From NCBI RefSeq assembly GCF_004348725.1, contig NZ_SMKR01000079.1:1-32576 (forward strand): a DNA stretch of 32,576 nt, given 5' to 3'. Every line of letters begins with the position of its first letter. The stretch's first letter is position 1. The notes under the pieces were generated by a model that was given only the letters and a program-made list of their open reading frames with translations, was not told where the DNA came from and searched no databases. Source of the stretch: Kribbella turkmenica. Its GTDB lineage: Bacteria; Actinomycetota; Actinomycetes; Propionibacteriales; Kribbellaceae. Made by a program: the position numbers and the translations under genes. This document shows positions 6,014 through 14,213 of the stretch, piece after piece.

Positions 6014-6964
6014 GTGGACGGACGACGGACAGCCGACGTGCCCGGAGCCGAGGCGGAGACGCCGCGGCAGATCCCGAGGGCCGGCTGGTGGCAGGTGACC
6101 AGACGGGCCTGGAAGGAGGCCAAGTCCGACCAGGTCCCGCTGCTGGCCGCAGGCGTCGCGTTCTTCGGCTTCCTGTCGCTGTTCCCCGCGATCGTCGCGG
6201 CCGTGCTGGCGTACGGGCTGGTCGCCGACCCGACCCAGATCCGGAGCCAGGCGGAGGAACTCGCGGCGGCGATGCCTGCCTCCGGACGCGATCTGCTCCT
6301 CCAGCAGATCGACGCGTTGACCGCGGCCCCGAGCCGGAGCCTGGGCATCGGCGTGGCCATCGCCGTGGCCACCGCACTGTGGAGCGCCTCCGGCGGCGTC
6401 GGCTACCTGCTCACTGCGGTGAACCTGGCCTACGACGAGGAGGAGACACGCGGATTCGTCCGCCGCAAGCTGCTCGCGCTCGGGATGACGCTCGGCGCGA
6501 TCGTCTTCGTCCTGCTCGCGATCGCGCTGTTCGCCGCCGGCGCGGCGATCGGCGAGAACCTTCCAGGACCGGTCCGGATCGGTCTGCAGGTGGCCCGGTT
6601 CGTTCTGGCGGTCGTCCTGATCACCGTCGCGCTCGCGGTCATCTACCGGATCGGTCCGTCGCGGGATGCGCCGCGGCTGCGCTGGGTGTCGGTCGGCGCT
6701 ACCGTCGCGACTCTGATCTGGCTTCTCGCCTCGGTCGGGTTCTCGGTCTACGTGGAGACCTTCGGCAACTACGCGAAGACCTACGGCAGCCTGGCCGCCG
6801 TCGTGATCCTGATGCTCTGGCTGTGGCTGACCGCGTACGCCATCCTGTTCGGCGCCGAGATCAACGCCGAGTCCGAGCAGCAGACCGCTCGCGACACGAC
6901 GAAGGGTGAACCGCGGCCGCTCGGTCAGCGCAACGCGGTCAAGGCGGACTCGGTCCCCGAGTAG
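6014..6964 (+). CDS. YihY/BrkB-family inner-membrane protein
   Basis: A 316-residue integral membrane protein with about six hydrophobic segments, beginning with LLAAGVAFFGFLSLFPAI at roughly 43-60, which matches the start of the YihY/BrkB domain. Further helices lie near 115-135, 155-180, 190-215, 225-250 and 260-285, and the tail is short and polar. The family was once annotated as RNase BN, wrongly; its function is unknown, possibly transport or envelope-related. The GTG at 6014 is chosen because GGAGAAGGGGG lies about 7 bases upstream; the in-frame ATG at 5984 is an alternative. The stop is 1 bp from the convergent uvrD2 stop. Confidence 0.85.
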   Translation: MDGRRTADVPGAEAETPRQIPRAGWWQVTRRAWKEAKSDQVPLLAAGVAFFGFLSLFPAIVAAVLAYGLVADPTQIRSQAEELAAAMPASGRDLLLQQIDALTAAPSRSLGIGVAIAVATALWSASGGVGYLLTAVNLAYDEEETRGFVRRKLLALGMTLGAIVFVLLAIALFAAGAAIGENLPGPVRIGLQVARFVLAVVLITVALAVIYRIGPSRDAPRLRWVSVGATVATLIWLLASVGFSVYVETFGNYAKTYGSLAAVVILMLWLWLTAYAILFGAEINAESEQQTARDTTKGEPRPLGQRNAVKADSVPE

Positions 6965-6965
6965 C

Positions 6966-9041
6966 TCAGCGGGCGCACAGGCCCAGGATGCTGTCGGCGT
7001 ACTTGGTGATCTTGGTGTGGCCGATCCCCGGGATCCGGCGCAGCGACTGCTCGTCGGCCGGCCGGGTCTCGGCGATGGCAGTCAGGGTCGCGTCGGTGAG
7101 GACGACGAAGGCGGGCATCCGCTCGGTCGCCGCCTGCTCGGTGCGCCAGGCGACCAGGGCGTCATACAACTCCTGGTCGATCGACGAGGGGCAGTCCTCG
7201 CAGCGGCCGAGCTTGCGGGCGCCGGGGTCGAGCAGGCCCCGGCCGCACACCCGGCACTTCGGGATCGGCCGGCCGGCCCGGGGGGAACGGTCCGCCCGCG
7301 CGGACGGCTCCCAGGCGGTCGGCCGGGAGGCCGAACGGACGTTCAGCGGGTCGAGGAAGCGGGTCGGTCCGCGCTGTCCGCGGCCGCCCGGGGAGCGGGA
7401 GGTGGACCAGCTGACGAAGAGTTGCCGCTTGGCCCGGGTCACGCCGACGTAGAACAGCCGCCGCTCCTCCTCGACCTGCGCCGGCGTCTGGGCGTAGCTG
7501 ATGGGCAGCGTCCCCTCGTGTGCGCCCGCGATGAAGACGCAGTCCCACTCCAGGCCCTTGGCCGCATGCAGCGTGGCCAGCGTGACGCCCTCGGCCAGCG
7601 GCGCGTGCTGGATCGACGCCCGCCGGTCGAGCTCGGCCATCAGGTCCGCCAGCCGGGCCGTCGGGTGCTCGCGGGCGAAGTCCGACGTCAACGTCACCAG
7701 CGCGCTCAGGGACTCCCAGCGGTCCCGGACCGCGCCAGTGCCCGTCGGCGGCTCCGGCGTCCAGCCGGCTCCGCCCAGCACTCCGGTGACCACTGAGACC
7801 AGGTCGTCCGACCCGTCCCCGGCCTTCGCCTGGCCACGCAGCAGGACGGCGGCCTGGCGGATCTCGGCCCGCTCGAAGAACCGCTCCGCCCCCTTCAGCA
7901 CGGTCGGGACTTTGCGCTCGGCCAGCGCCTGCTCGAAGTTCTCCGACTGCGCGTTCGTCCGGAACAGTACGGCGATGTCCCGCAGCGCGACCCCTTCGTC
8001 CCGGAGCCGCACGACCGCCCGTGCCACCGCGTCCGCCTCGGCGACCTCGTCGGAGTACTCCTGGTAGACCGGCGCCGGGCCCGGAGCGCGCTGCGACCGC
8101 AGCGTCACCCGGCCGGGCAGCCCGGACGGGCCGGCGGCATCGAGGATCCTGTTGGCCACGTCGACGATCTGCGGGGTCGACCGGTAGTCGCGGACGAGCT
8201 TGATGACCGTCGCGGAGGGGTGCCGGGACGCGAAGCGCACCAGGTTCTCCGGCTCGGCACCGGCCCAGGAGTAGATGGTCTGGGCCGGGTCGCCGACCAC
8301 GCAGACGTCCTCGCGGCCACCGAGCCACAGGTCGAGCAGGCTCTGCTGCAGCGGGCTGACGTCCTGGTACTCGTCGACGACGAACGTCCGGTACTGCCGG
8401 CGGATCTCGGCCGCCACCCGCTCGTCCTCGGCGAGCAGCGCGACCGCGCAGAGCAGCACGTCCTCCAGGTCGATCCGGCCGCGCTCGAGCTTCACGTCCT
8501 CGTACGCCGCGAACACGCGCGCGATCGTGGCCGGGTCGAAGGCGGCCAGCGTCCGCCCGGAGCGCGGCGCCAGCTTCGCGTAGTCGTCCGGCCGGACGTT
8601 GCTCACCTTGGCCCACTCGACCTCACCCGCGAGGTCGCGCAGCGCCGGGGTGTCCACCCGGACCCGGCAGCGGGACGCCGCCTCGGTCAGCAGCGGGAAC
8701 TTGCGGTCCGCGATCGGCGGCAGCTCCCCGCCGTACACCTTGGGCCAGAACCACCTCGCCTGCCGGAGGGCGGCGGAGTGGAACGTGCGCGCCTGCACGC
8801 CCTCGACGCCGAGCTGGGCGAGCCGGCCGCGCATCTCCCCCGCGGCCCGCTGGGTGAACGTCACCGCGAGCACGCGGAGCGGATCGAACGTGCCGGTGCG
8901 GACGCCGTACGCGATCCGGTGCGTGATCGCCCGCGTCTTCCCCGTCCCCGCACCGGCCATCACGACGACCGGCCCGTTCAGGGAGGTCGCCACCGCCCGC
9001 TGCTCCGGGTCGAGCGCCGCCAGCAGGCTGTCCGCACTCAT
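6966..9041 (-). CDS. uvrD2: UvrD2 superfamily 1A DNA helicase with HRDC domain
   Basis: A 691-residue ATP-dependent 3'-5' DNA helicase. The Q-motif DPEQRAV is near residue 11, Walker A AGAGTGKT is at 29-36, and then follow DEYQD (motif II), GDPAQTIYSWAGA (III), the THAAKGLEW-like block LHAAKGLEWD (V) and EERRLFYVGVTRAK (VI). A four-cysteine module (C596, C599, C614, C617) and a C-terminal HRDC domain (about 620-691) follow; this is the mycobacterial UvrD2 layout, whose Cys module is known to be needed for unwinding. The ATG at 9041 is used because similarity begins there; the upstream in-frame codons lack family features and a ribosome-binding site. It is divergent from mycoredoxin, as in mycobacteria. 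Confidence 0.92.
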   Translation of the reverse strand: MSADSLLAALDPEQRAVATSLNGPVVVMAGAGTGKTRAITHRIAYGVRTGTFDPLRVLAVTFTQRAAGEMRGRLAQLGVEGVQARTFHSAALRQARWFWPKVYGGELPPIADRKFPLLTEAASRCRVRVDTPALRDLAGEVEWAKVSNVRPDDYAKLAPRSGRTLAAFDPATIARVFAAYEDVKLERGRIDLEDVLLCAVALLAEDERVAAEIRRQYRTFVVDEYQDVSPLQQSLLDLWLGGREDVCVVGDPAQTIYSWAGAEPENLVRFASRHPSATVIKLVRDYRSTPQIVDVANRILDAAGPSGLPGRVTLRSQRAPGPAPVYQEYSDEVAEADAVARAVVRLRDEGVALRDIAVLFRTNAQSENFEQALAERKVPTVLKGAERFFERAEIRQAAVLLRGQAKAGDGSDDLVSVVTGVLGGAGWTPEPPTGTGAVRDRWESLSALVTLTSDFAREHPTARLADLMAELDRRASIQHAPLAEGVTLATLHAAKGLEWDCVFIAGAHEGTLPISYAQTPAQVEEERRLFYVGVTRAKRQLFVSWSTSRSPGGRGQRGPTRFLDPLNVRSASRPTAWEPSARADRSPRAGRPIPKCRVCGRGLLDPGARKLGRCEDCPSSIDQELYDALVAWRTEQAATERMPAFVVLTDATLTAIAETRPADEQSLRRIPGIGHTKITKYADSILGLCAR

Positions 9042-9211
9042 ACCTGCCCCACCCCGCCGGCCCCGGTCGGGAATGCGGAACGTGTGAGATCGCTCACCGA
9101 CGGGGACATTCGGGAACAGCACCACCTGCGAAACGGTTCGGATAGGTCGAGAGCAACCCTAGACGGGCGGCCCGACAGAATGCCCCTCCCACCGCACGAA
9201 GGAGGCAGCCG

Positions 9212-9451
9212 ATGGCTGCGTTCACCATGTACTCGACCCCCTGGTGTGGCTACTGCCACCGTCTGAAGGGCCAGCTGAAGCGGGCCGGGATCGAGTTCGC
9301 CGAGGTCGACATCGAGCAGGTCCCGGAGGCCGCGGAGCTGGTCGAGAAGATCAACAACGGCAACCAGACGGTGCCGACGGTGGTCTTCCCGGACGGGACC
9401 GCGATGACCAACCCGTCGCTCGCCCAGGTCGCCGACAAGCTGGCCGCCTGA
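9212..9451 (+). CDS. mrx1: Mycoredoxin-1 (glutaredoxin-like, CxxC)
   Basis: A 79-residue glutaredoxin/thioredoxin-fold protein. The active site is WCGYC (C12, C15), the cis-proline motif is TVPT (Pro55), and the glutathione-site equivalent is DGTAMTNPS. Mycoredoxins reduce mycothiol mixed disulfides on proteins, using mycothiol and mycothione reductase in the cytoplasm, replacing glutaredoxins in actinobacteria. AAGGAGG lies about 8 bases before the ATG. The gene starts 170 bp from uvrD2 and is divergent from it, as in M. tuberculosis (Rv3198A beside Rv3198c). A strong terminator follows. Confidence 0.93.
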   Translation: MAAFTMYSTPWCGYCHRLKGQLKRAGIEFAEVDIEQVPEAAELVEKINNGNQTVPTVVFPDGTAMTNPSLAQVADKLAA

Positions 9452-9463
9452 CCCCGCTCACCG

Positions 9464-9499
9464 ACGACGGCGCCGTTCCTCCGGGTACGGCGCCGTCGT
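9464..9499 (+). terminator. Terminator after mycoredoxin gene
   Basis: A 13-bp perfect stem, ACGACGGCGCCGT at 9464-9476 with 9487-9499, and a 10-nt loop, 13 bases after the stop codon. Confidence 0.8.
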
Positions 9500-9557
9500 G
9501 CTGGCCGGGTCCGGATCGTGAACCCGGCCAGATCATAGGCCGTGAGTTATGGACTTT

Positions 9558-9571
9558 ACGGTCATGACCGT
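9558..9571. promoter_or_regulatory. 14-bp perfect palindrome upstream of propeller gene
   Basis: ACGGTCATGACCGT is a perfect palindrome 38 bp before the ATG, next to the AT-rich TTATACC, which resembles a -10 element. Its position and symmetry suggest an operator for a dimeric regulator; no regulator gene is adjacent. Confidence 0.5.
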
Positions 9572-9609
9572 TATACCTTCCTCGGAACCACGCCGCAGGG
9601 AGCCCGCCC

Positions 9610-11976
9610 ATGATTCCGCGCCGTCATCTCCGTCAGGTCCTCCTCCGCGCCGCCACCGTCGTGGCACTGACACTCGGCCTGCTGACCACCGGCGGCCTCA
9701 CCGCCGCCGCGGATCCGGATCCGAAGCGACCTGATCCGTTCCCGTCGGAAGTCGGCCCGATCAGGCCGGACGACAGCCGGATCGGCATCGCCGCCGAAGA
9801 CCCGGTCCGCGATCTCGGCGCGCCGATCAGCTCGCTCACCGTGATGGAGGGCGCCGTCGGCCGGACGCCGGACGGCCGCGACGTCGTGTACGCCGTACCC
9901 GCCGGTGAGAATGCCCGGCTGAACGTCGTGGACCTGCACACCCGGCAGTTGATCCATGCCCTGCCGCTTCCCGGGGCCGCAGGTGCGTGGGCGATCGTCG
10001 TGGCCCCCAACGGCCACCTGTACGTCGGCACCTACCCGAACGCGCACTTGTACCGCTACGACCCGGGGACGGGCACGGTCACCGACCTGGGCCAGCCGAT
10101 CCCCGGCGAGTCGTACATGTACGGCCTCACCGCCGACCCGGACGGCAACGTGTACGCCGGGACCTACCCGAACGCCCACGCCTTCAAGTACGACCCCTCG
10201 AACGGCCAGGTGACCGACTACGGCTCGCTCGACCCGGTGCAGCAGTACGCACGGTCGACCGTGTACGACCCGGACCACGACAAGCTGTTCGTCGGCGTCT
10301 CCACACCGAACGCGCGCCTGCTGCGCATCGACGTGGCGACCCGGGTGATCGAGGACATCACGCCACCCGGTACGACAGCCAAGGACTTCATCGACCTCGA
10401 CTACGCGAACGGAAGAATCTTCGCCAATGCCAGCAGCCGGCTGGTGGTGATCGACGCGGTGACCGGGGAGCAGGTGAAGTTCACCGACGCCGCCACGGGC
10501 AGTCAGGTGATGGACTACCCGATCGCCGCACGTGGCGTGTCCGCCGCCGGTCCGGGCGGCGTGTACTTCACCGACAACACGCTGAACCTGATGCACTACG
10601 ACCTCGACACCAACACCCTCGCCAGGACGGGGCCCCGGGTCACCCGCGGTGGCTCGATCGGCTACGGCTGGGTCACCGAGAACGACCAGCAGGTTCTGTA
10701 CGGCCTGGCCGGCAACTACTCCGGCGGAACCTTCCGGTACGACCCTCAGGCCAACACGCTCGCGCAGTGGAGCTCGCCGTTCCAGTACGTCCCGGTCCCC
10801 CTCATGCACGCCCTGGCGGACCCGTCGAACGGCAAAGTCTTCGTCAACGCCTACCTGAACGGCTCCACCTCGGTCTACGACCCGGCAACCGGCAAGTCCA
10901 CCGTCACGGCCCGTCAGGGCCAGGTCGAGGACTGGGCCTGGGACACCGCCGGCAAGATGTACGTCGGCATCTATCCGTACGGCCGGCTGTCACTCTGGGA
11001 CCCGAACGCCCCGGCGACCCCGACGAACCCCGAACAGCTCTTCAGCCTCGTCGACAGCCACCACCAGAACAGGCCGGTCGCGGTCGTCCCGGCCGGCGAC
11101 AAGGTGTACGTCGGAACGACTCCGGCGTACGGCGAGTACGGCGGAGCTCTCACGGTGTACGACGTACCGACCGGGGCCTTCACCGTCTACCGCCACCTGG
11201 TGGCCGACCAGACCATCTCCTCACTGCTGCCGGTCGGGACCGGGGTCTGGGCCGGCTCCGGCATCGAGGGCGGTCAGGGCACCGACCCGATCGCGACGGA
11301 GGCCCACCTGGTCAAGGTGGATCCCTCGACCGGCACCGTACTGAACGACGTCGTCCCGGTGCCCGGTGCTGCCAGCATCAACGAGCTGACCATCGGCCCG
11401 GACGGCAACCTGTGGGGTCTGGCGGACGGCATCGTGTTCGTCGCCGACCCGACGACGGGCGCTGCGCTCCGCCGGATCCCGGTCTTCAGCGGGCTGACGG
11501 GAGCGAACGACGGCGCACTCCAGTGGCGCGAGGGCTATCTGTACGGCGTCACCGCCGGCCGGTTGTTCGTCGTGGACAGCCTCGCCGGCGAGGCGATCAC
11601 GCTGCGCGACCACGGCCTCAACCGGCTCACCCAAACCCCGGACGGCACGTACTACACGCTGCTGCGACCGGATGGCTGGACGAACCCGACCAATCTCGCC
11701 TCCTACACCCCACCGGTCGACGGCTGCTTGCAGTCGGACCTCCGGGCGACCGTGTGGACGGGGAACATCGACAGCCAGGTGACGAACCGGCACGTGACGT
11801 ACGGCTGCACGCTGACCGACGTACTGCCGGACGCCGACGCCGACTGGCCGAGTCATGCCGCCTACGTCGTCGCGGTCGACCGGAAGGTCAAGGAGTTGGA
11901 GAGAGCCGGCACGGTCGAGCGCTGGGAGGGCACCTCCATCCGGATCGCCGCCGCCCGCTCGAACGTCGGCCGGTGA
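9610..11976 (+). CDS. Secreted beta-propeller-repeat protein
   Basis: A 788-residue exported protein. An n-region with several Arg, a hydrophobic core (about 14-30) and a TAAA-DP cleavage site near 34 make a signal peptide; it has RRHL but not a clean Tat motif. The rest is built of repeated blade-like units with TG/NG turns and YDP(G/A)TG motifs. The clearest pair is VGTYPNAHLYRYDPGTG at 139-155 and AGTYPNAHAFKYDPSNG at 183-199. This resembles PQQ-like or virginiamycin-B-lyase-like propellers. A two-Cys C-terminal region (from about 705) has no recognised domain. The ligand is unknown; a surface or secreted role with carbohydrate or peptide is a guess. AGGGAG precedes the ATG. It interrupts the mycoredoxin-nudC adjacency of mycobacteria. 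Confidence 0.8.
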   Translation: MIPRRHLRQVLLRAATVVALTLGLLTTGGLTAAADPDPKRPDPFPSEVGPIRPDDSRIGIAAEDPVRDLGAPISSLTVMEGAVGRTPDGRDVVYAVPAGENARLNVVDLHTRQLIHALPLPGAAGAWAIVVAPNGHLYVGTYPNAHLYRYDPGTGTVTDLGQPIPGESYMYGLTADPDGNVYAGTYPNAHAFKYDPSNGQVTDYGSLDPVQQYARSTVYDPDHDKLFVGVSTPNARLLRIDVATRVIEDITPPGTTAKDFIDLDYANGRIFANASSRLVVIDAVTGEQVKFTDAATGSQVMDYPIAARGVSAAGPGGVYFTDNTLNLMHYDLDTNTLARTGPRVTRGGSIGYGWVTENDQQVLYGLAGNYSGGTFRYDPQANTLAQWSSPFQYVPVPLMHALADPSNGKVFVNAYLNGSTSVYDPATGKSTVTARQGQVEDWAWDTAGKMYVGIYPYGRLSLWDPNAPATPTNPEQLFSLVDSHHQNRPVAVVPAGDKVYVGTTPAYGEYGGALTVYDVPTGAFTVYRHLVADQTISSLLPVGTGVWAGSGIEGGQGTDPIATEAHLVKVDPSTGTVLNDVVPVPGAASINELTIGPDGNLWGLADGIVFVADPTTGAALRRIPVFSGLTGANDGALQWREGYLYGVTAGRLFVVDSLAGEAITLRDHGLNRLTQTPDGTYYTLLRPDGWTNPTNLASYTPPVDGCLQSDLRATVWTGNIDSQVTNRHVTYGCTLTDVLPDADADWPSHAAYVVAVDRKVKELERAGTVERWEGTSIRIAAARSNVGR

Positions 11977-11994
11977 CCACCCCCAGCCTGGTGA

Positions 11995-12918
11995 TCACCA
12001 GCTGCCGGTGAGCTCCTCGCCGTACCAGCCCTCGATCAGGCGGCGGGAGATGGAGATGCTCCCGGGGAGGGCCATCGTGCCGGCTTCGACCAGCGCACGA
12101 AGGTCCCCCCGGGTGAACCACCTGGCCTCGGCGATCTCGTCGCCGTCCACCTCGATGTCGGTGCTCGCCGCCTTGGCGTAGAACCCGAGCATCAGGCTGG
12201 ACGGCAGCGGCCACGGCTGGCTGCCGGCGTAGTCGACCTCCGGCCCGACGACGACGCCGGTCTCCTCGAGCACCTCGCGGCGTACGGCGGCCTCGAGCGA
12301 CTCCCCCGGCTCGACGAAGCCGGCCAGGGTCGAGTACCGCCCTTCCGGCCAGGCCTCGTTGCGGCCGAGCAGCGCGCGGTCCTGGTCGTCGGTGACCAGC
12401 ACGATGATCGCGGGGTCGCTGCGCGGGAAGTGCGACAACCCGCACTCCGGGCACTGCCGCACGTGCCCTTCCTCGACCACGACCGTGTGCGCACCGCAGT
12501 TCGCGCAGTGCGTGTGGACGCCGTGCCAGTTCGACAGGCCGACCACATGGACCGCCATCCCGGCCTCCCGGTCGTTCAGTACGGCGCCCAGCTCGCGAAG
12601 ACCGGCGTACGACTCGTCGGCCTCGGTGCCGACGATCACCGCGAACACCGCGCGACCGTCGGCCGTCTGACCCGCACCGGACTCGCGGTCGATGCCCAGG
12701 AGCACCCGCATCCCGTCCGGCGCCTCGGCGGGCGGCACCAGGCGCAGCGCGGTCCGCTCCTCGTTCACCAGCAGCTTGTCGCCGGCCACCACGGCCACCT
12801 GCGTGTCCGGCGCGGCCCAGGCCTTGTCCAGCCACTCGTCGTCCCGCCTGCGGTCGGCGGCGCGGTCGAGCACCGCGCGGGACAGGGCTAACGAACCGGG
12901 TGCGATGGAGTAGGCCAC
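11995..12918 (-). CDS. nudC: NADH/NAD+ pyrophosphatase NudC (Nudix)
   Basis: A 307-residue Nudix hydrolase that cleaves NAD(H) to NMN(H) and AMP and, in studied bacteria, can remove NAD caps from RNA. A zinc ribbon (C138, C141, C156, C159) precedes a complete Nudix box at 200-222 (GFVEPGES followed by RREVLEETGV), then SQPWPLPSS at 233-241, the NudC signature that distinguishes it from other Nudix enzymes. The GTG at 12918 is preferred: a TATGTT -10 ends 7 bases upstream, so the mRNA would be leaderless. An ATG at 12930 without Shine-Dalgarno is the alternative. It is divergent from deoD, and the two start codons are only about 40 bp apart. Confidence 0.92.
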   Translation of the reverse strand: MAYSIAPGSLALSRAVLDRAADRRRDDEWLDKAWAAPDTQVAVVAGDKLLVNEERTALRLVPPAEAPDGMRVLLGIDRESGAGQTADGRAVFAVIVGTEADESYAGLRELGAVLNDREAGMAVHVVGLSNWHGVHTHCANCGAHTVVVEEGHVRQCPECGLSHFPRSDPAIIVLVTDDQDRALLGRNEAWPEGRYSTLAGFVEPGESLEAAVRREVLEETGVVVGPEVDYAGSQPWPLPSSLMLGFYAKAASTDIEVDGDEIAEARWFTRGDLRALVEAGTMALPGSISISRRLIEGWYGEELTGSW

Positions 12919-12925
12919 GTGCCTC

Positions 12926-12931
12926 AACATA
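12926..12931 (-). promoter_or_regulatory. -10 box (TATGTT) of leaderless nudC
   Basis: TATGTT on the minus strand matches TANNNT and ends 7 bases before the GTG at 12918. The nudC and deoD promoters must overlap in this short divergent spacer. Confidence 0.5.
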
Positions 12932-12957
12932 TCCCGGCAGCGTGAGAGCATCCCCGC

Positions 12958-13671
12958 ATGAGTATTCACATCGCCGCCGAGAAGGGGCAGATCGCACCGC
13001 GCGTGCTGTTCCCCGGTGACCCGCTGCGGGCCAAGTGGATCGCGGAGACCTACCTGTCCGACGTGACCTGCTACACCGAGATCCGGAACATGCTCGGGTT
13101 CACCGGCACCTACAAGGGTGAGCGGATCTCCGTCCAGGGCTCCGGCATGGGCCAGGCCTCGGCCTCCATCTACGCGCACGAGCTGTTCGCCGAGTACGAC
13201 GTCCGGACGCTGATCCGGGTCGGGACCTGCGGTGCGCTGACCGAGGCGGTGCGGGTCCGCGACGTCATCGTGGCGATGTCCGCGAGCACCGACTCGCAGA
13301 TGAACCGGCTGCGCTTCCACGGCATCGACTACGCGCCGACCGCCGACTACCAGCTGCTCCGGGCCGCGGTGGACGCCGCCGAGGCGGCCGGGCTGAACGT
13401 GCACGTCGGCCAGGTGTTCTCCGGCGACCTGTTCTACAACGACCGGCCCGAGCTGGTCTCGCAGACGGCCGCGTACGGCGTCCTCGGCATCGAGATGGAG
13501 GCCGCCGCGCTCTACACGCTGGCGGCGAAGTTCGGCCGCCGGGCGCTCGGCATCATGACCGTGTCGGACCACCTGATCACCAAGGAGGAGACGACCGCCG
13601 AGGAGCGGCAGACGACGTTCTCGGAGATGATCACGATCGCCCTGGACGCGGCGATCGAGGTGGCGGCCTGA
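12958..13671 (+). CDS. deoD: DeoD-type purine-nucleoside phosphorylase
   Basis: A 237-residue enzyme that phosphorolyses purine (deoxy)nucleosides to base and (deoxy)ribose-1-phosphate. It shows the hexameric-PNP (PNP/UDP family) features: FPGDPLRAK at 18-26 for phosphate and ribose binding, RVGTCGAL at 87-94, GIEMEAAALY in the middle-to-late part for the nucleoside hydroxyls, and TVSDHL with the catalytic Asp near the C-terminus. The length is typical. The ATG at 12958 follows GAGAG at a distance of 9. The downstream lipoprotein gene overlaps its stop codon. Back-to-back placement with nudC suggests a link between NAD turnover and purine salvage, but that is inference. Confidence 0.93.
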   Translation: MSIHIAAEKGQIAPRVLFPGDPLRAKWIAETYLSDVTCYTEIRNMLGFTGTYKGERISVQGSGMGQASASIYAHELFAEYDVRTLIRVGTCGALTEAVRVRDVIVAMSASTDSQMNRLRFHGIDYAPTADYQLLRAAVDAAEAAGLNVHVGQVFSGDLFYNDRPELVSQTAAYGVLGIEMEAAALYTLAAKFGRRALGIMTVSDHLITKEETTAEERQTTFSEMITIALDAAIEVAA

Positions 13672-14210
13672 AGCGTGTAGCCACCGCCCTGGCTGCCCTG
13701 GTCCTGCTCACGGCCTGCTCCGGCAGCGACGAGCCGACGGCGAACGACGGGCCGAAGGCAACGGAGTCGACCGGCGCGCCGGCCTCTGCCGCGACACCGA
13801 CCGTGGCGCCGGACCTGAACGCCACGCAGGTGGTCAGCGCGCTGTCCGGCGCCGGCTATGAGTGCACGACGGACGTCGCCTACGCCATCTGCAGGATGGG
13901 CGCCGCCGCGGTGTGGGTCCTGACCGGAGACCACCCGCGGCCACCGGTGGTGTCCGTGCACGCCCTCGGGCCGGTCGACGTCGCCTGGGCGGAGATCTCC
14001 AACTCGCTGGCGCGAATCCTGGAGCTGGCGCACGTCAACCAGGGTGCCGAGATCGCCGCCTGGTTCGAGCAGCAGAAGAGCAGACCGGTCGCCCAGCAGA
14101 CCTTCGGCGACTGGCAGGCCGACTACTCGGCCGAGGTGGACACCGACGAACCGGGCGTGCACCTCACGCTGACCGACAAGCTGTGCACCACGAGGTGCCA
14201 GGCGGAGTAG
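13668..14210 (+). CDS. Predicted lipoprotein, apparent CTG start
   Basis: Read from CTG at 13668, this is a 180-residue protein that opens MKRVATALAALVLLTAC, a textbook lipoprotein signal peptide with lipobox LTAC and lipidated Cys17, then a Ser/Pro/Thr-rich linker and a small globular domain with four cysteines (possibly two disulfides). No ATG, GTG or TTG occurs in frame near the signal. The CTG overlaps the deoD stop as CTGA, mirroring the common ATGA/GTGA coupling. A start at the internal GTG 13803 would remove the signal peptide. Function unknown; it would be anchored outside the membrane. The stop lies 3 bp from the convergent tetR stop. Confidence 0.75.
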   Translation: MKRVATALAALVLLTACSGSDEPTANDGPKATESTGAPASAATPTVAPDLNATQVVSALSGAGYECTTDVAYAICRMGAAAVWVLTGDHPRPPVVSVHALGPVDVAWAEISNSLARILELAHVNQGAEIAAWFEQQKSRPVAQQTFGDWQADYSAEVDTDEPGVHLTLTDKLCTTRCQAE

Positions 14211-14213
14211 GAC

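Noticed and set aside
9042..9211. Search for a LexA/SOS box between uvrD2 and mycoredoxin
   Set aside because: No GAAC-N4-GTTC-type site was found; only a weak GTGAG/CTCAC inverted repeat.
11988..12001. 14-bp palindrome CTGGTGATCACCAG at the nudC stop
   Set aside because: It overlaps the end of a coding region between convergent genes; no loop or tail for a terminator, and no promoter nearby for an operator.
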